Part shown: piece by piece, positions 8,590 to 16,953 of the stretch
How positions within the stretch are numbered: position 1 is the first letter of the stretch
Layout: every line of letters starts with the position of its first letter
Source: Streptomyces longwoodensis
GTDB taxonomy: Bacteria > Actinomycetota > Actinomycetes > Streptomycetales > Streptomycetaceae
NCBI RefSeq assembly: GCF_001514125.1
Contig: NZ_KQ948549.1
Coordinates: forward strand, 381,081-445,080
Reading direction: 5' to 3'
DNA length: 64,000 nucleotides
Notes under the pieces: generated by a model
What the model was told of the DNA's origin: nothing
Seen by the model: only the letters and a program-made list of their open reading frames with translations
Database searches by the model: none
Translations under genes and position numbers: made by a program

Positions 8590-10137
8590 ATGACGGACCC
8601 CGACAGAGCCACGGACCCCGACAGAGCCACGCACCCCGACGGCGGATCCCCGGCCCCGGCGCCCGGGCGCACCGGCGCCCCGCCACGGGACCGTGCGCTC
8701 CAGGTGGAGACCCACGGCCTCGACGTCATCGCCGAGGCCGAGCGCAAGGGCAGCCCGCGCACCCTGTTCTGGCCCTGGTTCGGGGCGAACGTCTCGGTGT
8801 TCGGGCTGAGTTACGGCGCGTTCGCCCTGGGGTTCGGCATCTCCTTCCGGCAGGCCCTGCTCGCCGCCGTGCTCGGCATCGTCTTCTCGTTCCTGCTGTG
8901 CGGCCTCGTCGCCGTCGCGGGCAAGCGCGGATCCGCGCCGACGATGGTCCTCAGCCGCGCCGCGTACGGGGTGCGCGGCAACCGGCTGCCCGCGGCGCTC
9001 TCCTGGACGCTCACCGTCGGCTGGGAGACCGTCCTCGTCGCGCTCGCCTCGCTCGCCACGGCCACCGTGTTCGACCGGCTCGGCTGGGGCGGCGGCACCG
9101 GCACCAAGGTCGTCGCGCTGGTCGTGGTCGGCGCGCTCACCGTCGCCGGCGGGGTGATGGGCTTCGACCTGATCATGCGTCTGCAGACGGTCATCACCGT
9201 GGTCACCGGCGTGTTGACGCTCGTCTACGTCGGCCTCGTCGCCGACCACGTCCACACCGGCGCGGTCACCGCGATCCCCGACGGCTCCGCCCAGGAGTTC
9301 GTCGGCGCGCTGGTGTTCATGATGACCGGCTTCGGCCTCGGCTGGGTCAACGCGGCCGCCGACTACTCCCGTTATCTGCCGCGCTCCGCCTCCGGCGTCG
9401 GCGTGGCCGGCTGGACGACCTTCGGCGCGAGCCTCGCCCCGCTGCTGCTGACGGTCTTCGGCCTGCTGCTCGCGGGCTCCTCCCCACAGCTCGCGACGGC
9501 GGTCGCGGCCGACCCGGTCGGCGCGCTCACCACGATCCTGCCGACCTGGTTCCTGGTGCCGTTCGCGGTGGTCGCGGTGCTCGGCCTGGTCGGCGGCGCG
9601 GTCCTCGACATCTACTCCTCCGGCCTCGCCCTGCTGTCCGCGGGGCTGCCCGTCCCGCGCCCGCTCGCCGCGCTGGTCGACGGCGTGCTGATGATCGCCG
9701 GATCGGTGTACATCGTGTTCTTCGCCGACGACTTCCTCGGCCCGTTCACCGGCTTCCTGACCACCCTCGGCGTGCCCGTCGCCGCCTGGTGCGGCATCGT
9801 CCTCGCCGACCTCCTGCTGCGCCGCCGCGACTACGACGAGGCCGACCTCTACCGGCCCCGCGGCCGCTACGGCGACGTCCCCGCCCTGCCGCTGCTGCTC
9901 ACCCTGGCCGCCACCGCGCTCGGCTGGGGACTGGTCACCAACGCCTCCGCCGACTGGCTGACCTGGCAGGGTTACCTGCTCGGCCCGTTCGGCCTCGGCG
10001 GCAAGGACGGCTCCTGGGCCTACGCCAACCTCGGCGTCCTCGCCGCCCTGGCCCTCGGCTTCCTCGGCACGCTCGCCCTGGGCCGGCACCGGGTGCGCGC
10101 CCAGGAGGCGCCGGGCGCGGGGGAGGTGCCCGCGTGA
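8590..10137 (+). CDS. NCS1-family purine/cytosine/hydantoin permease
   Basis: 515 residues with about 12 hydrophobic segments. The NCS1 signature is clear: FWPWFGANVSVFGLSYGAFA after a short N-terminal tail, GVRGNRLPAALSW, and a later DYSRYLPR. The ATG at 8590 is chosen because the family-like sequence begins shortly after it; the tail contains a short DPDRAT duplication. Imports a nucleobase or related cyclic ureide through the inner membrane (family knowledge; substrate not readable). The stop overlaps the start of an isochorismatase-like hydrolase, which fits import followed by hydrolysis of a carbamoyl or amide intermediate (inference). Confidence 0.93.
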   Translation: MTDPDRATDPDRATHPDGGSPAPAPGRTGAPPRDRALQVETHGLDVIAEAERKGSPRTLFWPWFGANVSVFGLSYGAFALGFGISFRQALLAAVLGIVFSFLLCGLVAVAGKRGSAPTMVLSRAAYGVRGNRLPAALSWTLTVGWETVLVALASLATATVFDRLGWGGGTGTKVVALVVVGALTVAGGVMGFDLIMRLQTVITVVTGVLTLVYVGLVADHVHTGAVTAIPDGSAQEFVGALVFMMTGFGLGWVNAAADYSRYLPRSASGVGVAGWTTFGASLAPLLLTVFGLLLAGSSPQLATAVAADPVGALTTILPTWFLVPFAVVAVLGLVGGAVLDIYSSGLALLSAGLPVPRPLAALVDGVLMIAGSVYIVFFADDFLGPFTGFLTTLGVPVAAWCGIVLADLLLRRRDYDEADLYRPRGRYGDVPALPLLLTLAATALGWGLVTNASADWLTWQGYLLGPFGLGGKDGSWAYANLGVLAALALGFLGTLALGRHRVRAQEAPGAGEVPA

Positions 10138-10700
10138 CCGGCGCCCCGGCCCACCTGGCCGTGATCGACATGCAGCACGTCTTCGCCGACCCGACGAGCC
10201 CCTGGGCGGCCCCCCGCTATGCGGAGGCGGCAGCGGGCGTACGACGCCTGCTGCCGGCCTTCGCCGACCGGGTCACCTTCACCCGCTTCCTGGCCCCTGC
10301 CGAGCCCATCGGGGCCTGGCGGGCCTACTACGACCGGTGGCCGTTCGCGCTGCGCCCGCCGGACGCGCCCCTGTGGCGGCTGACGGACGAGTTCGCCGCC
10401 GTGGCCCGGGACGTGATGGACGCGCCGACCTTCGGCAAGTGGGGCCCGCGGCTCGCCGAGCGGGTGGCTCCCGGAGGGCGCCTGGTGCTCGCCGGGGTCA
10501 GCACCGACTGCTGCGTGCTGTCCACGGCACTGGCCGCCGCCGACGCGGGCGTGGAGGTCATGGTGGCCGCCGACGCCTGCGCCGGCGCGGACGACGCCGC
10601 GCACACCCGGGCCCTGGAGGTGATGGACCTGTACCGGCCGCTGGTGCGGGTCACGGACGTGGCGGAGCTGCTGGCCGGAGCGGACCGGCCGTCCGGGTGA
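10134..10700 (+). CDS. Isochorismatase-like cysteine hydrolase
   Basis: 188 residues. The family catalytic triad is visible: Asp12 in AVIDMQ, Lys in TFGKWG, and Cys in GVSTDCCV. GTG start with GGGAGGTG immediately upstream, overlapping the permease stop as GTGA. The family includes amidases for carbamoyl compounds, ureidoacrylate and nicotinamide. Coupling to an NCS1 permease favours a pyrimidine or hydantoin breakdown role rather than siderophore isochorismate chemistry, but the substrate is unknown. Confidence 0.88.
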   Translation: MTGAPAHLAVIDMQHVFADPTSPWAAPRYAEAAAGVRRLLPAFADRVTFTRFLAPAEPIGAWRAYYDRWPFALRPPDAPLWRLTDEFAAVARDVMDAPTFGKWGPRLAERVAPGGRLVLAGVSTDCCVLSTALAAADAGVEVMVAADACAGADDAAHTRALEVMDLYRPLVRVTDVAELLAGADRPSG

Positions 10701-10867
10701 GCGGCCGTCCGGGTGGGCTGCCGTCTGGTGGGAGCGCGCGCGGGTGGGCGATCGGCGGCGGTCCGCCGGAATGATCCGTGCCGTGCCGGGTACGCGAGGC
10801 CGGATGACATCCGGACGGCCTGGTTCCGGACCCGGCCGCAGGACCGCCTCCACCAGGAAGACCTGCC

Positions 10868-11260
10868 ATGGACACACCCGCCAACAACGTCTCCCCCGCC
10901 CGGCGGGCGCTGGACGCGCTGGCCAAGGACGCCGAGGACTCCACCGCACTGGACACGCTCGCCCACAGCGAGGTGCTGGTGCCGGTGCCCGACGACACCA
11001 CCGACGAGGACGCCTCCGACCCCACCGCGGTCGCCCTGCCGGTGCTGGAGCAGCCCGGCAGCGCACCGGTCGTGCCGGTCTTCACCTCCGAGGGGGAGAT
11101 GACCGAGCTGCTGCCGTACGTCTCCCGCTACCGGCTGATCCCGCTGGGTGCCCTCGCCGAGCAGTGGCCCGAGGGCGAGCTGTCGCTCACCATCGACGCG
11201 GCCGGCGACCACGGGCTGACCCTCACCTCGGAGGGAGTGCGCACCCTCCTGGTCCGCTGA
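10868..11260 (+). CDS. SseB-domain protein
   Basis: 130 residues matching the N-terminal SseB-like fold found in many Streptomyces proteins: an acidic N-terminal part, ALPVLEQPGSAPVVPVFTSEGEM, then a C-terminal LTLTSEGVRTLLVR. AGGAAG lies about 8 nt before the ATG. Cytosolic, no signal peptide. The molecular role of actinobacterial SseB proteins is not established. Convergent with a MarR gene after only 21 bp. Confidence 0.75.
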   Translation: MDTPANNVSPARRALDALAKDAEDSTALDTLAHSEVLVPVPDDTTDEDASDPTAVALPVLEQPGSAPVVPVFTSEGEMTELLPYVSRYRLIPLGALAEQWPEGELSLTIDAAGDHGLTLTSEGVRTLLVR

Positions 11261-11281
11261 TCCTGCGGCGCGACCGGTCCG

Positions 11282-11686
11282 TCAGAGCCCCGGGGGCCGC
11301 TCCCGCAGCGTGCGTTCCAGGACGCCCCGCTGCAGGGGGAGCACCTCGTCGTGCAGCTCGCGGCCCCTGCGGGTGAGGGCGACCCACACCCCGCGCCGGT
11401 CCTCCGCGCACACCGAGCGCTGGACCAGGCCCTCCTTCTCCAGCCGGCCGATCAGCCGGGACAGCGCGCTCTGGCTGAGGTGCACCCGCCCGACCAGGTT
11501 CTGCACCCGGCACTGGTCGCCCTCGCGGGGCGTCTCGGAGGCGAGGATGTCGAGCACCTCGAAGTCGCTCGCGCCCAGGCCGTGCGGGTGCAGCACGCGG
11601 TCGATCTCGCACATCGTGCGCGCGTGCACCGACAGGATGTCCCGCCACTGGTCCTCGAGGCCCGCCCCGGCCGCCGTTGCTCCCAT
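11282..11686 (-). CDS. MarR-family transcriptional regulator
   Basis: 134 residues with the winged helix NLVGRVHLSQSALSRLIGRL and wing RSVCAEDRRGVWVALTRRGR, as in MarR/SlyA. The ATG at 11684-11686 has no ribosome site; instead TACCGT (minus strand, 11694-11699) ends 7 nt before it, fitting a leaderless transcript. A TTGCA-type element lies just upstream (11724-11745). Likely autoregulated and, by operator similarity, possibly a regulator of the flavin oxidoreductase at 47957 (inference). Confidence 0.9.
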   Translation of the reverse strand: MGATAAGAGLEDQWRDILSVHARTMCEIDRVLHPHGLGASDFEVLDILASETPREGDQCRVQNLVGRVHLSQSALSRLIGRLEKEGLVQRSVCAEDRRGVWVALTRRGRELHDEVLPLQRGVLERTLRERPPGL

Positions 11687-11693
11687 ACACCCG

Positions 11694-11745
11694 ACGGTAA
11701 CACCGTTCGCGGCACTCGTTGAGTGTGCAACTAGTGCGGGTGCAA
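11694..11745 (-). promoter_or_regulatory. Putative leaderless promoter with MarR-type element
   Basis: On the minus strand a -10 box TACCGT (11694-11699) precedes the MarR start by 7 nt; TCAACG is about 17 bp further upstream. At 11724-11735 the minus strand reads ACTAGTTGCACA, identical over 12 nt to the promoter palindrome at 47891-47902; a second TTGCA half lies about 10 bp away. Candidate autoregulatory operator. Confidence 0.5.
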
Positions 11746-11773
11746 GAGAACTGAGGGACCGGTTCCGCCCCGC

Positions 11774-12127
11774 TCAGGCTTCCGGGTCCTGGAGCAGCCC
11801 GATCAGGTTGCCGTCGGTGTCCTTCACGGACGCGATCAGTCGGCCGTTGCCCACGTCCTGGGCGTCCTGCAGCAGCTCGGCGCCGCCCTCCAGCAGCGCC
11901 GCCAGCCGGTCCCTGAGGTCGGTGACGTGCCAGTAGGGGACCGGACCGGTCATGCCCTTGGCGTGCCCGCTGGGGTCGAGGCCGACGTCCTGCCCGGCGG
12001 CCTTGAAGCCGACGTAGTACGGCTCGTCCGCGTACGGCTCGACGCCGAGCAGCGCACGGAACAGCTCCCGGGCACGGTCGCGGTCCTTGACGGGGTAGAT
12101 GATCGTCTGAACGCCGGTGGTGGTCAT
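11774..12127 (-). CDS. VOC (glyoxalase/bleomycin-resistance fold) protein
   Basis: 117 residues, one vicinal-oxygen-chelate unit: TIIYPVKDRDRARELFRALL opens the first beta-alpha-beta-beta-beta motif and LIASVKDTDGNLIGLLQDP ends the second. GAAGGAGC lies 5 nt before the ATG at 12125-12127. Several canonical metal-ligand positions are not obvious, so it may be a binding protein rather than an enzyme. Nearby MarR and HTH genes do not reveal a pathway. Confidence 0.88.
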   Translation of the reverse strand: MTTTGVQTIIYPVKDRDRARELFRALLGVEPYADEPYYVGFKAAGQDVGLDPSGHAKGMTGPVPYWHVTDLRDRLAALLEGGAELLQDAQDVGNGRLIASVKDTDGNLIGLLQDPEA

Positions 12128-12415
12128 CGCGTGCTCCTTCGTCCCTGCGGGGAACCGGCCACGGCGGCCGGTGGTCCCCACGCTAGGCAGAGCACCCCCC
12201 GGCCCGCTTCTCCGATCCTGACCGCTTGCCGGACACGGGTGCCGGCGCCGGCACGGGCACCGGCTTCCTCGACCTGGTGCGGCACGGCGCACCGGTCGCC
12301 GGGCCCGTCCTGTCCCGGCCAAGGCGGTGCGAGTACCGGACACCGTGGCGTCCCCTGCGCCAGAGTGAGAACGACGCGGCAGCAGCGACCCGTCGAAGGG
12401 GACGGAGGAACGACG

Positions 12416-12703
12416 ATGCTGAGCACTCCCGTCGGGCAACGACGCCTGCTCATCCTGGAGTTGCTGAAGGACCCGGCCCGGCACTTCCCGCCGCGCCGGC
12501 ACACCGACCCCGCGGCCGACGGGGTCACCGCGGCCGCCGTCGCCGACCGGCTCGGCGTGGACCGCGCGGTCGCCGACGCCCACCTCTCCCTCCTCGCCGC
12601 CCTCGGACTGCTGCGCACCAAGCGGATCCGCCGCCGCACCCACTACCGGCGCGACGAGATCCGCATCGCCGAGGTGGCCCGCGTGATCGAGAAGGGCTGG
12701 TGA
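12416..12703 (+). CDS. Small ArsR-like winged-helix protein
   Basis: 95 residues. The sequence after a short N-terminal part (VTAAAVADRLGVDRAVADAH, then LSLLAALGLLRTKRIRRRTH) is a winged helix whose basic wing is RTKRIRRRTHYRRDE, as in ArsR-type proteins. GGACGGAGGAAC lies upstream of the ATG. No cysteine metal site is visible. It precedes the SMP-30-like gene by 75 bp on the same strand and could regulate it or itself (inference). Confidence 0.8.
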   Translation: MLSTPVGQRRLLILELLKDPARHFPPRRHTDPAADGVTAAAVADRLGVDRAVADAHLSLLAALGLLRTKRIRRRTHYRRDEIRIAEVARVIEKGW

Positions 12704-12778
12704 GCGGGGGTCCGCACGGTGGACCCGAACACCCCGCCCGGCCACGACGACCGCCCCCGACAGGAAGGCCCCACGCCC

Positions 12779-13738
12779 ATGCACCGTCCCACGCCCCTCG
12801 TCCCTGTCCGCTACGTGGCCCTCGGCGGAACCGGCCCCGAGGACGTCGTGTCCGACACCGAGGGGCGGGTGTTCACCGGCGTGTCGGACGGACGGGTCCT
12901 GCGGATCGACGGCCTGGAGGACCCGGCCACGGCCCGCGTGGTGCGCGTCGGGGAGACGGGCGGCCGCCCCCTCGGCCTCGAACTCCTCCCGGACGGCGAC
13001 CTGCTGGTGTGCGACGCCTACGGCGCCCTGCTGCGCCTGGACCCGGGAACGGGCCGGACACGGGTGCTCGCCGAGGAGGCGGCGGGGGAGCCGCTGCGGT
13101 TCTGCAGCAACGTCGTCGCCCTGCCCGACGGCAGCGTGTACGTCACCGTCTCCAGCCGGGTCCACCCGCTGCGGGACTGGATGGGCGACCTCGTCGAGCA
13201 CACCGGCACCGGGCGCCTGCTGCGCCTCGGTCCCGACGACAAGGAACCCGAAGTCGTGCTGGACGGGCTCCAGTTCGCCAACGGCGTCGCGGCGGCTGCC
13301 GACGGCTCCGCGCTGATCGTCGCCGAGACCGGCGCCCGCCGCCTCACCCGCTTCCGGCTCACCGGGCCCGGGGCGGGGACCGCCGAACCCCTGGTCGAGG
13401 ACCTGCCCGGCTACCCGGACAACCTGTGGCGCGCCCCCGGTGGCCCCGTCTGGGTGGCGCTGGCCGGTCCCCGGGTCCCGCCGCTGGAACTGCTGCACCG
13501 CGCGGGCCCGTCGGCCCGCCGCCGCGCCGCCGCCCTGGCCGTGCGCGCCCCCTACCGCCCCTCCGGCACGATCGCGGTGCTCGCCGTCGACGACGCGGGC
13601 AGGACCGTCCACCACCTGCGCCGCCGCCGCTCCGGCTTCCGCATGGTCACCAGCGTCTGCGAGGCCGCCGGCCACCTGGTCCTCGGCAGCCTCACCGAAC
13701 CCGGCCTGGGGGTATACGAGGCCCCGCCCACCGGCTGA
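12779..13738 (+). CDS. SMP-30/strictosidine-synthase-like beta-propeller protein
   Basis: 319 residues. Blade motifs of the SMP-30/gluconolactonase/strictosidine synthase superfamily recur: [94 protein letters not shown]. The ATG at 12779 is preferred over an upstream GTG because GGAAGG lies 11 nt upstream. No signal peptide. Probably a lactonase or phosphotriesterase-like hydrolase; substrate not deducible. Confidence 0.88.
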   Translation: MHRPTPLVPVRYVALGGTGPEDVVSDTEGRVFTGVSDGRVLRIDGLEDPATARVVRVGETGGRPLGLELLPDGDLLVCDAYGALLRLDPGTGRTRVLAEEAAGEPLRFCSNVVALPDGSVYVTVSSRVHPLRDWMGDLVEHTGTGRLLRLGPDDKEPEVVLDGLQFANGVAAAADGSALIVAETGARRLTRFRLTGPGAGTAEPLVEDLPGYPDNLWRAPGGPVWVALAGPRVPPLELLHRAGPSARRRAAALAVRAPYRPSGTIAVLAVDDAGRTVHHLRRRRSGFRMVTSVCEAAGHLVLGSLTEPGLGVYEAPPTG

Positions 13739-13755
13739 CCGGCGGCTAGGCTGGT

Positions 13756-13804
13756 GCCCGGCCGCGATCAACCCCCCCCGTGAGGCGGGCGGAACCGGCC
13801 GGGC
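13756..13804 (+). promoter_or_regulatory. Structured leader before crcB; candidate fluoride-responsive element
   Basis: A 9-bp helix (GCCCGGCCG at 13756-13764 with CGGCCGGGC at 13796-13804) encloses a C-tract and a smaller CCCG/CGGG hairpin, ending 15 nt before the crcB ATG and next to its AGGAGA ribosome site. Fluoride riboswitches commonly precede crcB genes (established). I do not see the canonical GAUG...CUGAUG consensus clearly, so this is either a divergent version or a different translational control hairpin. Confidence 0.4.
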
Positions 13805-13818
13805 AGGAGACGTACCGC

Positions 13819-14274
13819 ATGACAGCGCAGGAAGCCGAGGGTGTCCGTGCCGCCGTGCCCCGGCGCCGCGGGAGCGGGCAGCTCTCCGTGGTCGGGGTGG
13901 TGGCCGTCGGGGGAGGGCTCGGCGCGCTCGCCCGCTACGCCGCCGCCCAGGGATGGCCCACGGCCCAGGGCGGGTTTCCCTGGACCACCTTGTGGGTGAA
14001 CGTCGTCGGCTGTGCCGTCATCGGGGTGTTCCTGGTGCTGATCACCGAGGTGCTGACCGCCCCCCACCGCTTGGTGCGCCCGTTCTTCGGCTCCGGGGTG
14101 CTCGGCGGGTTCACCACCTTCTCCACGTACGCCGTCGACCTCCAGCGGCTGTTCGACTCCGGTCACGCGCGTACCGCCGTGGCCTACCTCGTCGCGACCC
14201 CGTGCGCGGCGCTCACGGCGGTGTGGCTCGCGGCCACGGCGACCCGCCGCGTCCTGCTCGGGAGGCCGAGATGA
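13819..14274 (+). CDS. crcB: Fluoride exporter subunit CrcB/Fluc (first copy)
   Basis: 151 residues with four membrane segments. Fluc signatures are present: [13 protein letters not shown], the pore asparagine in TLWVNVVGC, and [15 protein letters not shown] with the FTTFST motif. The ATG at 13819 has AGGAGA 9 nt upstream. Fluc channels work as antiparallel dimers of small subunits; this gene and the second copy at 14690 probably form a heterodimer. The stop overlaps the DUF190 start as ATGA. Confidence 0.95.
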   Translation: MTAQEAEGVRAAVPRRRGSGQLSVVGVVAVGGGLGALARYAAAQGWPTAQGGFPWTTLWVNVVGCAVIGVFLVLITEVLTAPHRLVRPFFGSGVLGGFTTFSTYAVDLQRLFDSGHARTAVAYLVATPCAALTAVWLAATATRRVLLGRPR

Positions 14275-14693
14275 CCGTACTCACCGGCCGGGCCCTGCGG
14301 CTGACCGTCCTCGTCGGGGAGAACGACACCGTGCACCGCCGGCCCGTGTACGCGGAGGTCGTGCACCGCGCCCACGCGGCCGGGCTCGCCGGGGCCAGTG
14401 TCTTCCGGGGCATCGAGGGCTTCGGCGCCTCCTCGCGGATCCACACCTCGCGACTGCTGTCGCTCGCCGAGGACCTGCCGGTGGCGGTCGTCGTGGTGGA
14501 CACCGAGGAGCGCGTGCGCGCCTTCCTGCCCCAGCTCGAGGAGCTGCTCACGGACGGTCTGGTGACCGTGGAGGAGTGCGAGGTCGTCCTGCACCGGACC
14601 TCCCGCCGGACGCCCCGGGGGGCCGCTCCCGGCGCCGGCCACGGCGGCGACGAAGCGGACGGAACGGACACGAAGGGTAAGAACTCGTTGTGA
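14271..14693 (+). CDS. DUF190 protein between two crcB genes
   Basis: 140 residues. The first about 105 match DUF190, a PII-like alpha/beta fold ([20 protein letters not shown], then [18 protein letters not shown], then [20 protein letters not shown]); a charged hydrophilic tail follows. Cytosolic. Its start and stop overlap both crcB copies by 4 bp, so the three are made together. DUF190 genes are recurrent partners of crcB in actinobacteria; a sensory or gating role in fluoride export is an inference. Confidence 0.92.
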   Translation: MTVLTGRALRLTVLVGENDTVHRRPVYAEVVHRAHAAGLAGASVFRGIEGFGASSRIHTSRLLSLAEDLPVAVVVVDTEERVRAFLPQLEELLTDGLVTVEECEVVLHRTSRRTPRGAAPGAGHGGDEADGTDTKGKNSL

Positions 14694-15046
14694 ACTGGCT
14701 GGTGGTCGTGGCCGGGGGCGTGATCGGCGCCCCGCTGCGCTATCTCACCGACCGCGCGGTGCAGTCCCGCCACGACTCGGTCCTCCCCTGGGGCACCTTC
14801 GTGGTCAACGCCGTCGGCTGCCTGGTCCTGGGCGTCCTGACCGGCGCCGCCCCGGGCCCCGACCTGCGGCTGTTCCTGGGCACGGGGCTGTGCGGGGCCC
14901 TGACGACGTACTCGACCTTCTCCTACGAGACCCTGCGGCTGGCCGAGGCCGGCGCGGGCCTGGCCGCCGCCGTCAACGTCGTGGCGAGCGTGGCCGTGGG
15001 TCTCGGTGCGGCCTTCGCGGGGGTCTGGCTCGGTCAGGCGGCCTGA
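14690..15046 (+). CDS. crcB: Fluoride exporter subunit CrcB/Fluc (second copy)
   Basis: 118 residues, four membrane segments, shorter than the first copy. Fluc motifs: [46 protein letters not shown] start overlapping the DUF190 stop (GTGA). Together with the first copy it should form a heterodimeric fluoride channel in the cell membrane (family knowledge). Confidence 0.95.
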   Translation: MNWLVVVAGGVIGAPLRYLTDRAVQSRHDSVLPWGTFVVNAVGCLVLGVLTGAAPGPDLRLFLGTGLCGALTTYSTFSYETLRLAEAGAGLAAAVNVVASVAVGLGAAFAGVWLGQAA

Positions 15047-15123
15047 ACGCGGGGGCGTCGGCTCGTAGCCGCGCCTGGTAGGACTGTCTACCGCACTGTC
15101 GTCGACCCGCAGAACTGGACCCC

Positions 15124-15960
15124 ATGAGCGCCATCTCCGTCGGCCAAGCCGTCATCCTGGGAGCCGTCGAGGGAGTGACCGAGTTCCTCCCCGTCTCCTC
15201 CACCGGCCACCTGAAGATCACCGAAGGCCTGATGGGCATCCCGGTCGACGACGACGCCGTCGTCGGGTTCTCGGCCGTCATCCAGGTCGGGGCGATCGCC
15301 GCCGTGCTCGTGTACTTCTCCAAGGACATCGTGCGGATCGTCTCCGCCTGGTTCCGGGGCCTGAGGCACAAGGAGGAGCGCTACCACCACGACTACAAGT
15401 TCGCCTGGTGGGTGATCGCCGCGACCGTCCCGATCGTGGTGGTGGGCCTGGCCGCCAAGCCCCTCATCGAGGGCCCGCTCGCCTCGCTGTGGGTGGTGGC
15501 GGGTTCCCTGATCGTGGGGTCCGGCGTGATGTGGGCCGCCGACCAGATGGGCCGCCACAAGCGGGGTGAGGACGACACCTCGTTCAAGGACGCGATGCTG
15601 GTCGGCAGCTCCCAGATCCTCGCGCTGCTCTTCCCGGGCTTCTCCCGCTCCGGCGCCACCATGTCCACCGCGCTGATCCTCGACCTGGACCGGGTCGCCG
15701 CCACCCGGCTGTCGTTCTTCCTCGGCATCCCCGCCCTGACCGGCGCCGGGCTGTACGAGCTGAAGGACGCCCTCGGCGCGGGCGTGGGCGCGGCCCCGCT
15801 GGCCGTCGGCACGGTGGTGTCCTTCGTGGTCGCCTACGCGTCCATCGCCTGGCTGCTGAAGTTCGTCGCCAAGCACTCCTTCAACGCCTTCGTGATCTAC
15901 CGGCTGGTCGTCGGCGTCCTGCTCTTCGGCCTGCTGGGCGCCGGGGTCCTGGACAGCTGA
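15124..15960 (+). CDS. uppP: Undecaprenyl-diphosphate phosphatase UppP (BacA)
   Basis: 278 residues, polytopic. Both catalytic signatures are present: EGVTEFLPVSSTGH at 16-29 and the LFPGFSRSGATMS loop. Dephosphorylates undecaprenyl diphosphate to recycle the lipid carrier of cell-wall synthesis and contributes to bacitracin tolerance (established). A GGTAG...CTACC inverted repeat (15077-15092) lies in the 5' region; the ribosome site is weak. Ends 22 bp before a strong terminator. Confidence 0.96.
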   Translation: MSAISVGQAVILGAVEGVTEFLPVSSTGHLKITEGLMGIPVDDDAVVGFSAVIQVGAIAAVLVYFSKDIVRIVSAWFRGLRHKEERYHHDYKFAWWVIAATVPIVVVGLAAKPLIEGPLASLWVVAGSLIVGSGVMWAADQMGRHKRGEDDTSFKDAMLVGSSQILALLFPGFSRSGATMSTALILDLDRVAATRLSFFLGIPALTGAGLYELKDALGAGVGAAPLAVGTVVSFVVAYASIAWLLKFVAKHSFNAFVIYRLVVGVLLFGLLGAGVLDS

Positions 15961-15982
15961 CCCGTCGGCCCGGACCCCCTAG

Positions 15983-16016
15983 GGGGCGTGCCACCGCCCG
16001 GCCGGTGGCACGCCCC
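15983..16016 (+). terminator. Strong intrinsic-type hairpin after uppP
   Basis: A perfect 14-bp stem (GGGGCGTGCCACCG with CGGTGGCACGCCCC) around a 6-nt loop CCCGGC. There is no U-tract, which is normal for Streptomyces. It separates the fluoride/UppP unit from the amino-acid catabolic genes. Confidence 0.9.
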
Positions 16017-16086
16017 TCGTCCGTCCCGGGACCGTCCGGCAGGCCGCCGCTTGACAGCACCGGCCGCCGCCACGGACCATCACTCC

Positions 16087-16818
16087 GTGAACCTGTCAGA
16101 CAGCCAGACAGGTGGGTCCGGGCCGCGGCGCGTCAGCGCCATGGAAGCCGTCCTCACCCACCTGCGCGGCGCCATCGAACGCGGCGAGTACGCCGTGGGG
16201 GACAAGCTCCCCTCCGAGGCCGAGCTGTGCCGCACCCTCGAGGTGTCCCGGCCCGTGCTGCGCGAGGCCCTGCGCGCCCTGCAGACCATGGGCCTGACCG
16301 TCTCCCGGACCGGCAAGGGCACCTTCGTGGTCGCCCAGGCCGTGGAGGACCCCACCTTCGGCGACTACGCGGCCAGCGACCTGCTGGAGGTGCGCCGCCA
16401 CGTGGAGGTCCCGGTCGCCGGGTACGCCGCCCTGCGCCGCACCCCGGAGAACCTGGACCACCTGGCCCACCTCCTGGACCGCATGGAGCGCGAGACCGAC
16501 ACCACCGCGTGGGTCGCGATGGACACCCTCTTCCACCTCGCCGTCGCCGAGGCCGCCCAGAACCCGGTCTTCCGCCGCGTCATCGAGGAGATCCGTGACG
16601 CCCTGGCGCGCCAGTCGGCCTTCCTCACCGAACTGGGCGGCCGCCGCGAGCAGTCCAACCGCGAGCACCGGGCCATCGTGGAGGCCCTCGTCGACGGCTC
16701 CGAGCACGACGCGGTCCAGGCGATGAGCCACCACCTCGACCGCGTCGAGACGACCCTCACCGACATCGTGCGCTCCTCGCGCGCGACCACCGCACCGGAC
16801 GCCGGAACCACCGCGTGA
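16087..16818 (+). CDS. GntR/FadR-family transcriptional regulator
   Basis: 243 residues from GTG at 16087. The N-terminal wHTH (about 20-85) reads GDKLPSEAELCRTLEVSRPV then LREALRALQTMGLTVSRTGK; the C-terminal all-alpha FCD domain has the metal/ligand His/Asp pattern (RRHVEVPVAGYAAL, DTLFHLAVAEAAQN, REHRAIVEAL, HHLDRVE). A start at 16141 would also be possible but lacks a ribosome site. It heads a same-strand run of asparaginase, aspartase and glutaminase genes, so it probably controls amide/dicarboxylic amino-acid catabolism (inference from context). Confidence 0.9.
   Translation: MNLSDSQTGGSGPRRVSAMEAVLTHLRGAIERGEYAVGDKLPSEAELCRTLEVSRPVLREALRALQTMGLTVSRTGKGTFVVAQAVEDPTFGDYAASDLLEVRRHVEVPVAGYAALRRTPENLDHLAHLLDRMERETDTTAWVAMDTLFHLAVAEAAQNPVFRRVIEEIRDALARQSAFLTELGGRREQSNREHRAIVEALVDGSEHDAVQAMSHHLDRVETTLTDIVRSSRATTAPDAGTTA
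16091..16113. promoter_or_regulatory. GntR/FadR-type operator overlapping the regulator's own start
   Basis: ACCTGTC (16091-16097) and GACAGGT (16107-16113) form a perfect 7-bp inverted repeat; within it CTGTCAGACAG (16093-16103) is an 11-bp palindrome with the GT-N3-AC core seen in FadR-type operators. It lies 4 nt inside the GTG start, so a bound repressor could block initiation or early elongation of its own gene. Confidence 0.6.
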
Positions 16819-16953
16819 GCGGGCAGCACCCCGGGACGCGACCCGTCCCGTGCCCGGCCGCGCCGACGCCGTCCGCCGCACGCCCCCGCCCGGGCCGGCG
16901 CACCACCCCCGCGCCGCACCCCGTCCCGTCCACCCACCAGTGAGCAGGCAGTG

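Noticed and set aside
8506..10089. 527-codon minus-strand frame opposite the NCS1 permease
   Set aside because: Composition-driven antisense frame rich in Glu/Gly/Arg/Gln; the plus strand has clear membrane helices and NCS1 motifs.
11774..13771. 665-codon minus-strand frame suggesting a large VOC fusion protein
   Set aside because: Only the last 117 codons are VOC-like; a good ribosome site and ATG lie at 12127, and the rest is antisense to the HTH and SMP-30-like genes.
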